A stretch of 47,421 nt of DNA, from NCBI GenBank assembly GCA_964370965.1, contig CAYJLW010000025.1, positions 1 to 47,421 on the forward strand, read 5' to 3'. The notes under the pieces are model-generated. The model did no database searches and had not been told where the DNA came from. It was given only the letters and a program-made list of their open reading frames with translations. The position numbers and the translations under genes were made by a program. This DNA comes from CAYJLW01 sp964370965 (GTDB lineage: Bacteria > Actinomycetota > Acidimicrobiia > UBA2766). Positions 1-7,485 of this stretch are shown in pieces; within the stretch, counting starts at the first letter, position 1; every line of letters begins with the position of its first letter.

Positions 1-129
1 CCGTTCGGGACCGGGACCGGGACCCTCAGCAGGGCGGAGCGCACCGTCGATCATGAATCCATTGTGACTGCCACCTCCGACAGAAACGGGGGTGCGGCGA
101 CAGGGAATCGCGGAATCTCCCTCGACGGA
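1..129. other. Left edge, no gene recognised
   Basis: This stretch lies downstream of the minus-strand gene ending at 130. It has a short GGGACC-type run near 8-24 but no convincing coding region on either strand. It may hold the terminator of the 130-963 gene or the end of a neighbour outside the window. Confidence 0.4.
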
Positions 130-963
130 TCACCCTGGGCCGTCGGCGTGGAGTTCCCCCACACCGGCCCGGGCCGCCCTTGCGTACCCATTCGACCATT
201 CCGCGAGTGCCGAGTGCGCGCGAGCCTGCTCTGCCAGCCGTGCCGCCCAGGGTTCCCACCCGAGAAGACGCGACGTGTCGATCCCGGCGGCGACCATCAC
301 TTCGCACGCCACCGCGAGCCATAAGACACGCTGAGCGACGGCGCCGCCGGAGAAGAGATGCGTCATCTCGCCCTCGCCGTACTGGACAGGGAAGAGAAGG
401 TTCACGCGAGACCCGGTCTCCGAGAGCATGACATGCGAGAGCCGACTCGTGGTGCTCGATGATTCAAGGCCTCCCAGGTAGTCCTTGCGGCTCGCGGGGT
501 GGAGATCCCCCTTCCCGATCCCCTCGGCACTCGCGACGACCTCGTCGGCGACCTCAACCCACTTGTTCTTGATCGCGTTGTGGGCCTGCTTCGGCTGCGC
601 AAGTGCGTTCACGATCCGCGGCGTCCCGCGCGCTGTCGCCAGCGCCAGGCGGTGTGCCCTCCATGAGCGCTCCGCACGGTCATCGACACCGAGCCACCGG
701 ATCGCCGCCGCGGCCTCCACCAGGAGCCGGATCGAGCCGAGCGCTGACGCGGACGGCCGATCCTGCAGCGTCGTGCGAGCCGTCTCGAACGCGTCCCACG
801 CCGTCCAGAGCAGGAGGTACGCCTGGGTTCCCGGGCCCAGCGGGACGCAGGCCGCCCATTCCCCAGCGGGCACGTCGCTCTCCTGCAGCCGGGCGGCGAC
901 CTCAGATCCGAGCCAGCCGGCGTACCCGACCGCATCCGCGAAGGGGACTTCGTCGGGGGTCAC
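130..963 (-). CDS. Hypothetical protein next to a helicase remnant
   Basis: A 277-residue soluble, mostly helical protein that I do not recognise. I start it at the GTG at 963-961 (VTPDEVPFADAV...), because the frame further upstream is Arg/Gly/Pro-rich readthrough of the helicase gene. It has no signal peptide or membrane segment. The middle is Ala/Arg-rich helical (WLGVDDRAERSWRAHRLAL), and the C-terminal half is more conserved-looking (SHVMLSETGSRVNLLFPVQYG). It sits 68 bp downstream of the helicase remnant on the same strand, so it was probably co-transcribed with it and belonged to the same locus. Its promoter may be lost, since the upstream genes are broken. A defence role is inference from position only. 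Confidence 0.6.
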   Translation of the reverse strand: MTPDEVPFADAVGYAGWLGSEVAARLQESDVPAGEWAACVPLGPGTQAYLLLWTAWDAFETARTTLQDRPSASALGSIRLLVEAAAAIRWLGVDDRAERSWRAHRLALATARGTPRIVNALAQPKQAHNAIKNKWVEVADEVVASAEGIGKGDLHPASRKDYLGGLESSSTTSRLSHVMLSETGSRVNLLFPVQYGEGEMTHLFSGGAVAQRVLWLAVACEVMVAAGIDTSRLLGWEPWAARLAEQARAHSALAEWSNGYARAARAGVGELHADGPG

Positions 964-1031
964 GGCTTTGCGTCCGCCGTCTCCACGGCCCACGCATCTC
1001 GCGGCCGCCCCGGGCCGGACACGCGGCCCAT

Positions 1032-3098
1032 CTACGGGCCCTCTCCCCGGCCCTCGCTCTCGCCGGGCACGAGGGCGATCCAGCAGACGAGGTGCACGTC
1101 GCCCTCGACGATCTCGGCGACAGGCTCCGATTGCGGACTCGGCTCCAGGCCGAGATCTCTCACCACCACGGCGAGACGCCGGACCCGCTCCACCTCGTCG
1201 AGGTTCGGGTCCGTCGCCCGGCGGATCTCCCGCGCCGTCCTCTCCGGATAGGGCGCCTCCAGGGTGGCAACGAGGCGGTCGGACTCCTCCATGGTCATCT
1301 CCGGCGGGCGGTGTTCGCGCACGAGCTGGGCCGCCCGCTGCATGGATGCGGGTACGCGGGGCGCCAGGTTGGCCGGGTCGCTGGCGGCATTCCAGGTCTT
1401 CAGGACGTGGTCGCGGGCTGTCGCCCACGCCTCGAACGCCTTCGCGTAGGCGGCGTCGTCGAGGACCCGGGGTGTGACGGCACCGCCCAGGGGCCGGGCG
1501 GCGGCCAGGCAGGCGAGCGTGTCATCGATGACTTCGGGCTCCCCCCCCTCGCCCGGGTAGTCCACGCGACGCAGCAGGGGCACAGGGTGGTCTGCCACCC
1601 GGCAACAGAAGACGTAGCCAAGCCCGGAGCCGGCCACGGCCATGCCGCTCCCGCTCCCCCAGGGAAGCGACGTGAGAGCCGCTGCCAGCACCGGGTCCTC
1701 AAGGGCGACGCGGAGCTCCTGACGGAACTCCTCACCGGATATCGCCCCGCCGCCGGTGCCGCCTCGCTCGAAGAGCGTGGCGTCCTCGGCCCGGAGACGG
1801 TCGATCTCCTCGCGGGTCTCGCTGAACACGACATGCTCGGCCCGGCTGCCGGGGAGGACCTCTCCCACTCCCACACTCGCCGCGGCCTGCTTGATCTTGC
1901 GGTGGAGGAGCTCCTCCAGCCCGAGCAGGTCGTCCAAGTGCCGGTCGGGGAACACGCAGCGCAGAAAGACCTCCGCGTGAGGCGACCCGATGCGGTCGAT
2001 GCGGCCGTGGCGCTGCACGAGACGCATGGGGTTCCAGGGGAGGTCGCAGTTGACGATGTGGCGGGCCTGCTGCAGGTTCACGCCTTCGGCAAGGACGTCC
2101 GTCGTCACCACGACGTCGTAGCGGTCGTCGTCCCGACCGGGCGGGGCGTCGGTCGTCCGAGGGGCGAACCCCCAGAGGGCGTCCTCCTTGGAGCCCAGCG
2201 ACCCGCCCAGGGCGACGACCCTCCCCCGATAGCAGCTCAGGCGGGCGTCGGTGGCGATGACGTCCGCGAGATGCCCGGCTATCCACTGCACGGTGTCCTG
2301 GAAGTAGCTGAACACGAGGATCTTGCGCTTGTCCCGCACGTCGTCGTCGCCCAGCCCCTCCCGTTCGGCCTCGGCAGCGGTGTCGGCGAGCTCGCGGACG
2401 AGGGCGGCGAGCTTCGGGTCGGCGTCGGGCGTCACGCTCTCGGCCTCTGCCGCGAAGCTCAGGAGCAGGTCGCGGTCGGCCTCGACGTCTCCGGCGAGCA
2501 TGTCGACGTCGAAGTCGACGGCGTCCTCCAAGCCCTCCTCGTACTTCGTGAGGAACTCCTCGATCTCGTCGCTGTCGGACGGCGCCCAGTCCCGCAACGG
2601 AGCGCCGATCGCCACCTTGCCCTGCTCCAGCAGCCCGAGGAACGCGTCGTGTCCCTCGGCCATGGCGCGGCATGTGCGGGCGAACGCGTGCGACGAGGAC
2701 TCGAAGCGCTTCAGGAGTCCCGTCCGCACGAGACCGGCGAGCTGCACCTCGTGGCTCTCCGCCTCCCCGGTCTTGCGGTACAGGGAGGGCACGTAGCGGG
2801 CGAGGGTGAGGACGTTCGGGTCGCTGTCCACGGAGCCGGCGGTCGGCCCGCTCAGGGCGTGGGAGAAACGGTCGAAGAAGTCCGGGAGGACGGCGTCGAG
2901 GTCGTAGTCGACCTTCCTCACCCGGGGGGTCGGGAACGTGATGGGAACGGGTCGGCCGTCGAGCTCGACGGTGTCGTTCGGGTAGTAGCGCTTCACGAAC
3001 TGGCGGGTGCGGCGCACGGCGACCCCGTCGAGGACGTCGAAGAGGTGTCGCGGCGAGAGGTCGTCGGGGTCGAGCGGCGCGGTGGCGTCCAGTCCTCG
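1032..3098 (-). pseudogene. SNF2/HepA-type helicase, 5' end lost
   Basis: The C-terminal about 690 residues of a superfamily 2 helicase. Visible parts are the end of the ATPase lobe (VRRTRQFVKRYYPND), a long insert, and the helicase C domain with motif V (TTDVLAEGVNLQQA) and motif VI (QRHGRIDRIGS). The N-terminal lobe with the Walker A lysine and DEAH box is missing: the frame runs into an IS256-family end at about 3100. The remaining text resembles helicases paired with class II adenine methylases (DISARM DrmD-like or BREX BrxHII-like). That assignment is from memory of the families and is not proved. Without the ATP-binding lobe it cannot be a working helicase. The rest of the frame is open, so the truncation looks recent. 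Confidence 0.75.
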
Positions 3099-3441
3099 GT
3101 GTAAATGGACGACGGGCGTAGGTTCCTCTCGAGGCCTGACAAGCAGAGAAAGGAACCCACACCCGTGTCTACCCGAGTATCCCCTATTGAGCGCATCCGC
3201 GCCGACATCGACGACTTGTTCGCTTCCGGGCGTGACCTCGGCGAGGTCCTCGAGGAGGTCGCCCGTCTCGGGGTCCGCCTGTTGATGCAGAGCGCGATCG
3301 AGGCCGAGGTGACCGAGTTCTTGGGCCGGGAACGCTACGCCCGTGGTGAGCGGGCCCGCCCGGGGAGCCGCAACGGGCACTGCCCGACCACGATCAAGAC
3401 CACGGCCGGCGCTGTCACTGTCGAGCGCCCGAAACTGCGGA
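3099..3441 (+). mobile_element. IS256-family element remnant (left end plus transposase start)
   Basis: From about 3099 the sequence changes from helicase code to an IS end (GTGTAAATGGACG). A transposase frame follows, starting at GTG 3165 after AAAGGAA. Its residues match the N-terminus of IS256/Mutator transposases: LLMQSAIEAEVTEFLGRERY, then GSRNGHCPTTIKTTAGAVTV and RPKLR. Homology stops at about 3441, after roughly 92 codons. The catalytic DDE core and the right inverted repeat are absent, so the element cannot move by itself. It separates a helicase missing its 5' end from a methylase scrap missing its 3' end, as expected for insertion followed by deletion. The exact left end is uncertain by a few bases. 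Confidence 0.8.
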
Positions 3442-3562
3442 GCGGATCGTCCCGGACGAGGCTGGGCACGGGGAGCCCGTTGAAGATGTGGAAGTTCAGC
3501 GTGACTTCAACGACGCGCCGGGCGTACCAGTCGAGGGGGACGGAGCAGAGGATCCCGACCAT
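3441..3562 (-). pseudogene. C-terminal scrap of an N-6 DNA methylase
   Basis: About 40 codons on the minus strand read MVGILCSVPLDWYARRVV, then EVTLNFHIFNGLPVP. This is the characteristic end-of-target-recognition block of class II adenine methylases (Type IIG, PglX, DrmMI: DWYARR...N-F-FP-P). The codon just upstream of the ATG is TAG, and the 3' side runs straight into the IS256 remnant, so both ends are lost. It lies on the same strand as, and 5' of, the helicase remnant, which suggests an ancestral methylase-helicase gene order. Too short to assign to a system. Confidence 0.65.
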
Positions 3563-3647
3563 CTACCCGCGAGGCATCCCATCCCAGGCGTCCGTGGGGC
3601 GCCCCACGATCGCTCAGAGGCTCGGCCCTCCTGACGAGAGCGTGCCG

Positions 3648-3932
3648 ATGGAGAGCCGCGTCGAAATGCTCGAGGCCCACGTTCGCCATCTCGAGAACCG
3701 ACACAACGACTTCATCCGCAACTCCACCCGCGAGATGGACGACATCCGCACGCGCATCGACGAGCTCGATGCCGAACACGACCGGACCGCCGAGCAGTTG
3801 CGCGCCCTCGTCGCCGACGTCGCGACGGGCGGCCTCCGAATCGAGGCCTGCGGCCTGGTGTGTCTCACCGTCGGCGTCGTCCTGTCGACCTGGCCAGGCT
3901 TCTTCGCCGACATGTTCACGAGGGCCTTCTGA
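3648..3932 (+). CDS. Small coiled-coil protein with C-terminal membrane helix
   Basis: A 94-residue protein starting MESRVEMLEAHVRHLENR. Residues 1-60 form an amphipathic coiled coil rich in Glu, Arg and Asp. Residues about 66-85 (ACGLVCLTVGVVLSTWPGFF) are a single hydrophobic helix close to the C-terminus, so it is probably a tail-anchored inner-membrane protein facing the cytoplasm. I recognise no family. The same reading frame is open back into the transposase fragment, which looks like coincidence, because the ATG at 3648 begins the part with a sensible fold. No strong ribosome-binding site is visible. The gene could be a small accessory protein of the neighbouring defence locus or simply cargo. 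Confidence 0.55.
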   Translation: MESRVEMLEAHVRHLENRHNDFIRNSTREMDDIRTRIDELDAEHDRTAEQLRALVADVATGGLRIEACGLVCLTVGVVLSTWPGFFADMFTRAF

Positions 3933-3956
3933 ACCCCATCCGCAACTCCAAGCTTC

Positions 3957-3981
3957 CTCCAAGCTGCTCCAATCCTTGGAG
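3957..3981. terminator. Hairpin between convergent genes
   Basis: CTCCAAG at 3957-3963 pairs with CTTGGAG at 3975-3981 over an 11-nt loop. A longer alternative stem uses AACTCCAAG at 3944-3952 with CTTGGAGTT at 3975-3983. It lies between the ends of the coiled-coil gene and abiEii, so it can serve as a terminator for either strand. There is no U-tract. A related hairpin lies at 6096-6117. Confidence 0.5.
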
Positions 3982-4145
3982 TTGCCCGGAGCGTCGATGT
4001 GCGCCACGACCCCGGGACAGCTTCTCCCTGCAGTGCATCCCGGCCCCGCGGTGGGTTGCCGACCTGCCCATGCCATGTGCCGCCGAGCGGTGCCGATCCG
4101 AGGTGCGGAAGACGGGCAGCGACAGGCCGATCTGCTGCAGTGCCG

Positions 4146-5000
4146 TCACGCCAAGCCGGCGCTCCCCCTGTCCGCCACGAGTCGGTCATGGAAGGCGCCT
4201 ACGGCGACGACGGCATCGGCGAGAAGCACGGTCCGGTCGAGCTCCGGATGATCGAGGATCATCTGGTCGGCGTAGGCCCGGGGACCTTGGGCACCAGTGT
4301 CGGCGAAGTTGGCCCGCAGGTCGTCGACCGCGGTGCGGACGCCGGCCAGCTCGGCGCCGAATCGGCCGAGCACCAAGTCCGCAGCCTCCTCGGGACCGCC
4401 GGCGTCGTTGTGGATGAGGACGAAGGCGAGGTCGTACCAGTCCTTGGGCTTGCGGCGGGAGCGGGCCGCAGCGCACTTGGCAAGCAGGAAACCCGCCAGC
4501 CCGGTGACGTTCACCTCCGCGACCTGTTGGACGCCTCCCACACGGGCGCGAAGGACACGGACTTCGACGTCCGTTGATGCGAAGCCGGTGCCCCGGAGGT
4601 TGGCGGCGCCCAGGGACTCGCACCCGTCGAAACGGACCTCGGCCCCTGCCGCGAGGTCATCGAGGTCCGCCAGCAACTCGAACTTCACCACGGTTCGGAG
4701 GTCCGGGCCAACGGTTCGCCATCGCCAAACCCGCTGGTCGTCGGGCTCGAACTCGGCGTTTCGGAGCGCCCGCTCCAGGCGAGCGGTGTTCACGGATCCG
4801 CACGCGATCTCGAGATCGACCTGGACATCGATGTCGGTTGTCCCAGCGTGCCGGAACGTGCCCGCCGAGCACAGCAACTCGGGGACCAGACCGCCGAGCA
4901 CGACAAACTCCGGACGGGACCCGTAGTGATGGACCACCCGGACGAGTGCGCGTTCCGCGGCCTGGCGCGCCACTCTGCTGCGGGGCGCTTCATCGAGCAT
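4146..5000 (-). CDS. abiEii: AbiEii-family nucleotidyltransferase toxin
   Basis: A 284-residue protein of the AbiEii/AbiGII toxin family, the nucleotidyltransferase half of type IV toxin-antitoxin modules. The fold's metal-binding pair is visible as TTDIDVQVDL (Asp56, Asp58), preceded by the Gly-rich turn LGGLVPELL. The family's distal block KPKDWYDLAFVL is at about 184-194. Members transfer nucleotides to RNA or another cellular target and act in abortive infection; the target here is unknown. The start at ATG 5000 overlaps the end of the upstream antitoxin gene by 11 bp, giving translational coupling. The length is normal for the family and the core motifs are present, so it is likely functional. 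Confidence 0.85.
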   Translation of the reverse strand: MLDEAPRSRVARQAAERALVRVVHHYGSRPEFVVLGGLVPELLCSAGTFRHAGTTDIDVQVDLEIACGSVNTARLERALRNAEFEPDDQRVWRWRTVGPDLRTVVKFELLADLDDLAAGAEVRFDGCESLGAANLRGTGFASTDVEVRVLRARVGGVQQVAEVNVTGLAGFLLAKCAAARSRRKPKDWYDLAFVLIHNDAGGPEEAADLVLGRFGAELAGVRTAVDDLRANFADTGAQGPRAYADQMILDHPELDRTVLLADAVVAVGAFHDRLVADRGSAGLA

Positions 5001-6003
5001 GGACCACCTCCCGGAGGTGCTCGGCGGCATCCTCGCCCCGGACACCAGAGGAGAGGAGATCGACGTAGACCCGGGGCCAGGGCGCGACCCGGAGCCCGTC
5101 GACCTTCTGGGCGAGCCGTCGAACCGCCACGGTCGGGAAGGACCGCAGGGTCAATCGACCACCTTCGATCGGGCGGAGCCCGGCGTCGGCAGCGGCCCGC
5201 TCCAGCCCGACGACGGTGTCGGCGCCGACGTAGACATCGGCTGCCGTGACGGACGCGAGGTAGGGGGCCAGGACCGATGCGGCGACGGCGCCGGTTGCGG
5301 CCCAGTCGAGCTTGGCCTTGTCCCACCTGCGGCCCACGTCCTCGAGACCGGCGACCGGGTCGCGCCAAATCACACCGACGTGGAGGCTGATCGGCGAAGA
5401 CAGCGCCGCCACGGCAGCGCAGTAGGCGTCAAGAAGCCTCTCCGGATCCCGAACACGTCGGGCCGATCCCCGGCCCCGTCTCACCGAGGCTTCCAGCAGG
5501 CCGAGATCGGTGAGGACCCGGAGCGCGTTGACGCAGCTTCCCGCCGAGAGCCCCGTCGCTGCCTCGGTTGCCGCGACGGTGGCCTTGCTCCCGCAAAGGA
5601 GCGCCTCGGTCACGGCGAGGACCGCCGGCGTCCACCTCGTGTCCCGCTCCGGCGCCTTCGGAGGCCGCCCGGTCCGGGCCACGATGATCGACCCCGTCGC
5701 GATCTCCGCGGCGCCGGTCTCGTCGGCCCACCCGATCCCTGCCTCCGAGAGCAGCTCCCGGGCCCCGGGGGACAACCGGCGGGCGACGACGACGTCGGGT
5801 CGGACTGCCCACATGTCGAGGCTCCGCCTCACGTGGCCGAGCGTCCCCTCTCCGACCCACTTGACCGAGATGCGCAGCCCGCCAACGACGAGATGCGCCT
5901 CGTCCCCACCCTTGGGCACCTCGACCTTCGCAGCCCGCGGGAGGACTCCGACCACGACGTCGACTGCTCGGCGGTCTGTCATCCCGGTGGGGCGATCTGC
6001 CAT
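4990..6003 (-). CDS. abiEi: AbiEi-family antitoxin / autoregulator
   Basis: A 337-residue protein in the antitoxin position of an AbiE module. An N-terminal domain of about 110 residues (VKWVGEGTLGHVRRSL ... RPDVVVARRLSPGARELL) is followed by a winged-helix segment at about 130-190 (ALLCGSKATVAATEAATGLS ... LTDLGLLEASVRRGRG) and a longer C-terminal domain. Type IV antitoxins of this kind do not bind the toxin stably; they counter its activity and repress their own operon through inverted or direct repeats. Repeats of that kind overlap the -10 box just upstream. Antitoxin first, toxin second and overlapping frames are the usual abiE layout. Confidence 0.8.
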   Translation of the reverse strand: MADRPTGMTDRRAVDVVVGVLPRAAKVEVPKGGDEAHLVVGGLRISVKWVGEGTLGHVRRSLDMWAVRPDVVVARRLSPGARELLSEAGIGWADETGAAEIATGSIIVARTGRPPKAPERDTRWTPAVLAVTEALLCGSKATVAATEAATGLSAGSCVNALRVLTDLGLLEASVRRGRGSARRVRDPERLLDAYCAAVAALSSPISLHVGVIWRDPVAGLEDVGRRWDKAKLDWAATGAVAASVLAPYLASVTAADVYVGADTVVGLERAAADAGLRPIEGGRLTLRSFPTVAVRRLAQKVDGLRVAPWPRVYVDLLSSGVRGEDAAEHLREVVHAR

Positions 6004-6007
6004 GCTA

Positions 6008-6065
6008 ATACCTCAGTAGATGACTATACCTCACTGTCACACTGCGGTATTGCTTCTACCTGAGG
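6008..6065 (-). promoter_or_regulatory. abiE promoter with repeated operator half-sites
   Basis: On the minus strand a -10 box TATAGT lies at 6028-6023. Two exact copies of TGAGGTAT occur at 6033-6026 and 6015-6008, 18 bp apart, so one overlaps the -10 and the other sits between the probable transcript start and the ATG. A related inverted half-site, CTGAGG, is at 6060-6065 facing CCTCAG at 6011-6016. This fits autorepression by the AbiEi winged-helix domain. Binding is inferred. Confidence 0.6.
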
Positions 6066-6095
6066 ATTTCACGACCGGCTGCAAGCCCAGGCTTC

Positions 6096-6117
6096 CTCCG
6101 AGCTCCTCGAGTCGGAG
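6096..6117. terminator. Hairpin upstream of abiE, related to 3957-3981
   Basis: CTCCGA at 6096-6101 pairs with TCGGAG at 6112-6117 over a 10-nt loop. The surrounding 25 bases (6089-6113) match 20 of 25 bases at 3950-3974. It lies downstream of the small HTH gene and upstream of abiEi, so it may end the HTH transcript. Confidence 0.4.
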
Positions 6118-6198
6118 AAGGTCGATGTGGTGTCCGACGGCCTCGACTTCGGAGCGCATGTCGCTGCCGCACGGGCCAGGGCTGGAGCAGGCCCGCCC

Positions 6199-6396
6199 TC
6201 ATCCGAAGCGTTGCTGTGCGGCTTGCTTGGACACGCCGAGCACAGCGCCGATTGCGGCCCACGAGTAGTCCGCCTCGCGAGCGGCCCGCACTGCCTCGCG
6301 GAGGCGCGCATCAGCGGTGTCAAGGGCTCGGGCAGCGTCCTCCACGGCGTGCAGCTCCTTGCCGTCGCGCCATTCTCGATCCGCCGGGTCGTGCAT
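6199..6396 (-). CDS. Small HTH protein (sigma-70 region 4-like)
   Basis: A 65-residue protein. The N-terminal half is charged (MHDPADREWRDGKELH). The C-terminal half is a helix-turn-helix of the kind found in many short actinobacterial proteins (EADYSWAAIGAVLGVSKQAA, then QQRFG at the very end). It is probably a small DNA-binding regulator. It is transcribed away from the MNT/HEPN operon, and the region between them carries a perfect inverted repeat over its own promoter, so it may be autoregulated and may control the divergent toxin-antitoxin genes. That link is inference from layout. Confidence 0.7.
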   Translation of the reverse strand: MHDPADREWRDGKELHAVEDAARALDTADARLREAVRAAREADYSWAAIGAVLGVSKQAAQQRFG

Positions 6397-6453
6397 GGAA
6401 GCCTCGTCTGCGACCTCTTCGGCCCGTTCCTGCCGACAACTCCACGACAGTCA

Positions 6454-6483
6454 AGGGTAGGTTGACGAGCGCCACGTCGTCAA
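6454..6483 (-). promoter_or_regulatory. Promoter and inverted-repeat operator of the small HTH gene
   Basis: Minus strand: -35 TTGACG at 6483-6478 and -10 TACCCT at 6459-6454, with an 18-bp spacer. A perfect inverted repeat TTGACGA (6462-6468) / TCGTCAA (6477-6483), spacer 8, covers the -35 and most of the spacer. Further TTGAC/GTCAA half-sites lie at about 6449-6454 and 6490-6496. This is a good layout for repression by the small HTH protein or another dimeric regulator. Confidence 0.55.
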
Positions 6484-6540
6484 GGTCACATTGACGCCTC
6501 CCTGCCCGGATGCCTGCCGAGTTGTCTCACCGTGGTTGTC

Positions 6541-6560
6541 GCGGGTGCCGGCGTACCCGC
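6541..6560. promoter_or_regulatory. Palindrome upstream of mntA
   Basis: GCGGGT at 6541-6546 and ACCCGC at 6555-6560 form a perfect inverted repeat with an 8-bp spacer. It ends 19 bp upstream of the mntA -10 box, where a -35 region would be. A candidate operator for toxin-antitoxin autoregulation. Confidence 0.4.
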
Positions 6561-6579
6561 AACCGACCCGGACGCCTGT

Positions 6580-6585
6580 TACGAT
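6580..6585 (+). promoter_or_regulatory. -10 box of leaderless mntA
   Basis: TACGAT ends 7 nt before the ATG at 6593. No Shine-Dalgarno sequence is present, so transcription probably starts at or next to the start codon. No good -35 is seen. Confidence 0.55.
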
Positions 6586-6592
6586 TTGTGAC

Positions 6593-7057
6593 ATGGGTCG
6601 CACCGTGCCCGTCCGAGTGCCGGAACGAGTCCGCCAGGAAGCGGGCCGTCTCGCCGCCCAGCGCGGAGTGACACCCGGCGCCGTCATCGCCGAAGCGTGG
6701 GATCGTCACACTGCGCGCGGACCCGACCCATGGCGAATCGACCGTCGTCTCATGGAAGCCGCGGCCCGGATGATCGCTCGCGCTGCGCCCGACCGGGTGC
6801 GCCGCGTCGTGCTCTTCGGTTCGTACGCGACGGGCCGGGAACGGCCGGGGAGCGACCTCGACCTCCTCGTGGTCGTGTCTCGGTCCGAGGACACATATGC
6901 CGACGAGGTCGCCTTCCGGCGCGCCATCCGTCCCCTGCAGGTCCCCACCGACGTCGTGGTCGTGACCGAGGACGACGTCGCCTCTCCCCTGCCCGGCCTG
7001 CCCGCCCGGTTCCTGGCCGCCGCCCTCGCCGAGGGGGTCGACCTGCCGTGCCTGTAG
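6593..7057 (+). CDS. mntA: MNT-domain nucleotidyltransferase antitoxin
   Basis: A 154-residue protein with two parts. Residues 1-45 look like a short ribbon-helix-helix/CopG-like segment (VPVRVPERVRQEAGRLAAQR). Residues about 60-154 form a minimal nucleotidyltransferase. The signature GSX10DXD is exact: Gly76-Ser77, then Asp88 and Asp90 in GSDLDLLVVV. In characterised MNT/HEPN modules the MNT protein inactivates the HEPN RNase, in some cases by adding AMP to it. The fused DNA-binding part suggests it also represses the operon. The ATG at 6593 is chosen because a -10 box lies 7 nt upstream; the frame is open further 5' without a ribosome-binding site. It overlaps the next gene by 10 bp. Confidence 0.82.
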   Translation: MGRTVPVRVPERVRQEAGRLAAQRGVTPGAVIAEAWDRHTARGPDPWRIDRRLMEAAARMIARAAPDRVRRVVLFGSYATGRERPGSDLDLLVVVSRSEDTYADEVAFRRAIRPLQVPTDVVVVTEDDVASPLPGLPARFLAAALAEGVDLPCL

Positions 7058-7485
7058 GACGAAAGGGGAAGAGCAGCCGGCCGCGGGGCGTACCCCCCGA
7101 GGTCGCCCAACTTCTCGCATACGCCGGGGAGGATCTCGCCGCTGCCCGGGACCTTGCCCGCAACCCTGACCGCGCCGACCGCATCGTCGGCTTCCACAGC
7201 CAACAGTGCGTCGAAAAGGCGCTCAAGGCCGTTCTCGCGGGATCGGGCGAAGGCTACGAGCAGGTGCACGACGTGGCCGTGCTCATCGAGCACCTCCGCG
7301 GCCTCCCCCGACTCCACGTGCCCGCCGTGGTCGAGGAGGCTGACTGGCTCACCCCGTGGGCGGTTCGGGAACGCTACCCCCGCGCCTCCGCCGCCGCACC
7401 CGCCCGCCTCGACCGGGACCGTGCGCTCGGAACGGCGGGGGCCGTCTTGACCTGGGCGGCGGAGAGCGCCGTGCCCCCGCGATGA
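7048..7485 (+). CDS. hepT: HEPN-domain toxin (putative RNase)
   Basis: A 145-residue HEPN protein starting at GTG 7048 inside the end of the MNT gene. The core FHSQQCVEKALKAVLAGSGE is typical of PF05168-type HEPN proteins. The catalytic RX4H motif can be read as Arg45-IVGF-His50. The tyrosine usually found two residues after the histidine in HepT (RX4HXY, the AMPylation site) is Gln52 here. It may therefore be neutralised differently from the Shewanella model, or belong to the HEPN subfamily without that tyrosine. HEPN toxins cut RNA as dimers. The TGA overlaps the ATG of the next gene (ATGA), so a third product is coupled to the pair. Confidence 0.8.
   Translation: MPVGRKGKSSRPRGVPPEVAQLLAYAGEDLAAARDLARNPDRADRIVGFHSQQCVEKALKAVLAGSGEGYEQVHDVAVLIEHLRGLPRLHVPAVVEEADWLTPWAVRERYPRASAAAPARLDRDRALGTAGAVLTWAAESAVPPR

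Noticed and set aside
603..3104. 833-codon open frame on the plus strand antisense to the helicase
   Set aside because: The minus strand holds recognisable helicase motifs. The plus frame is low-complexity Arg/Pro/Gly/His-rich text typical of GC-rich antisense frames.
1032..3562. A complete DISARM or BREX system
   Set aside because: Only a methylase tail and helicase C-terminal half remain. No drmA/drmB/drmC, pglZ or brxC-type genes are in the window.
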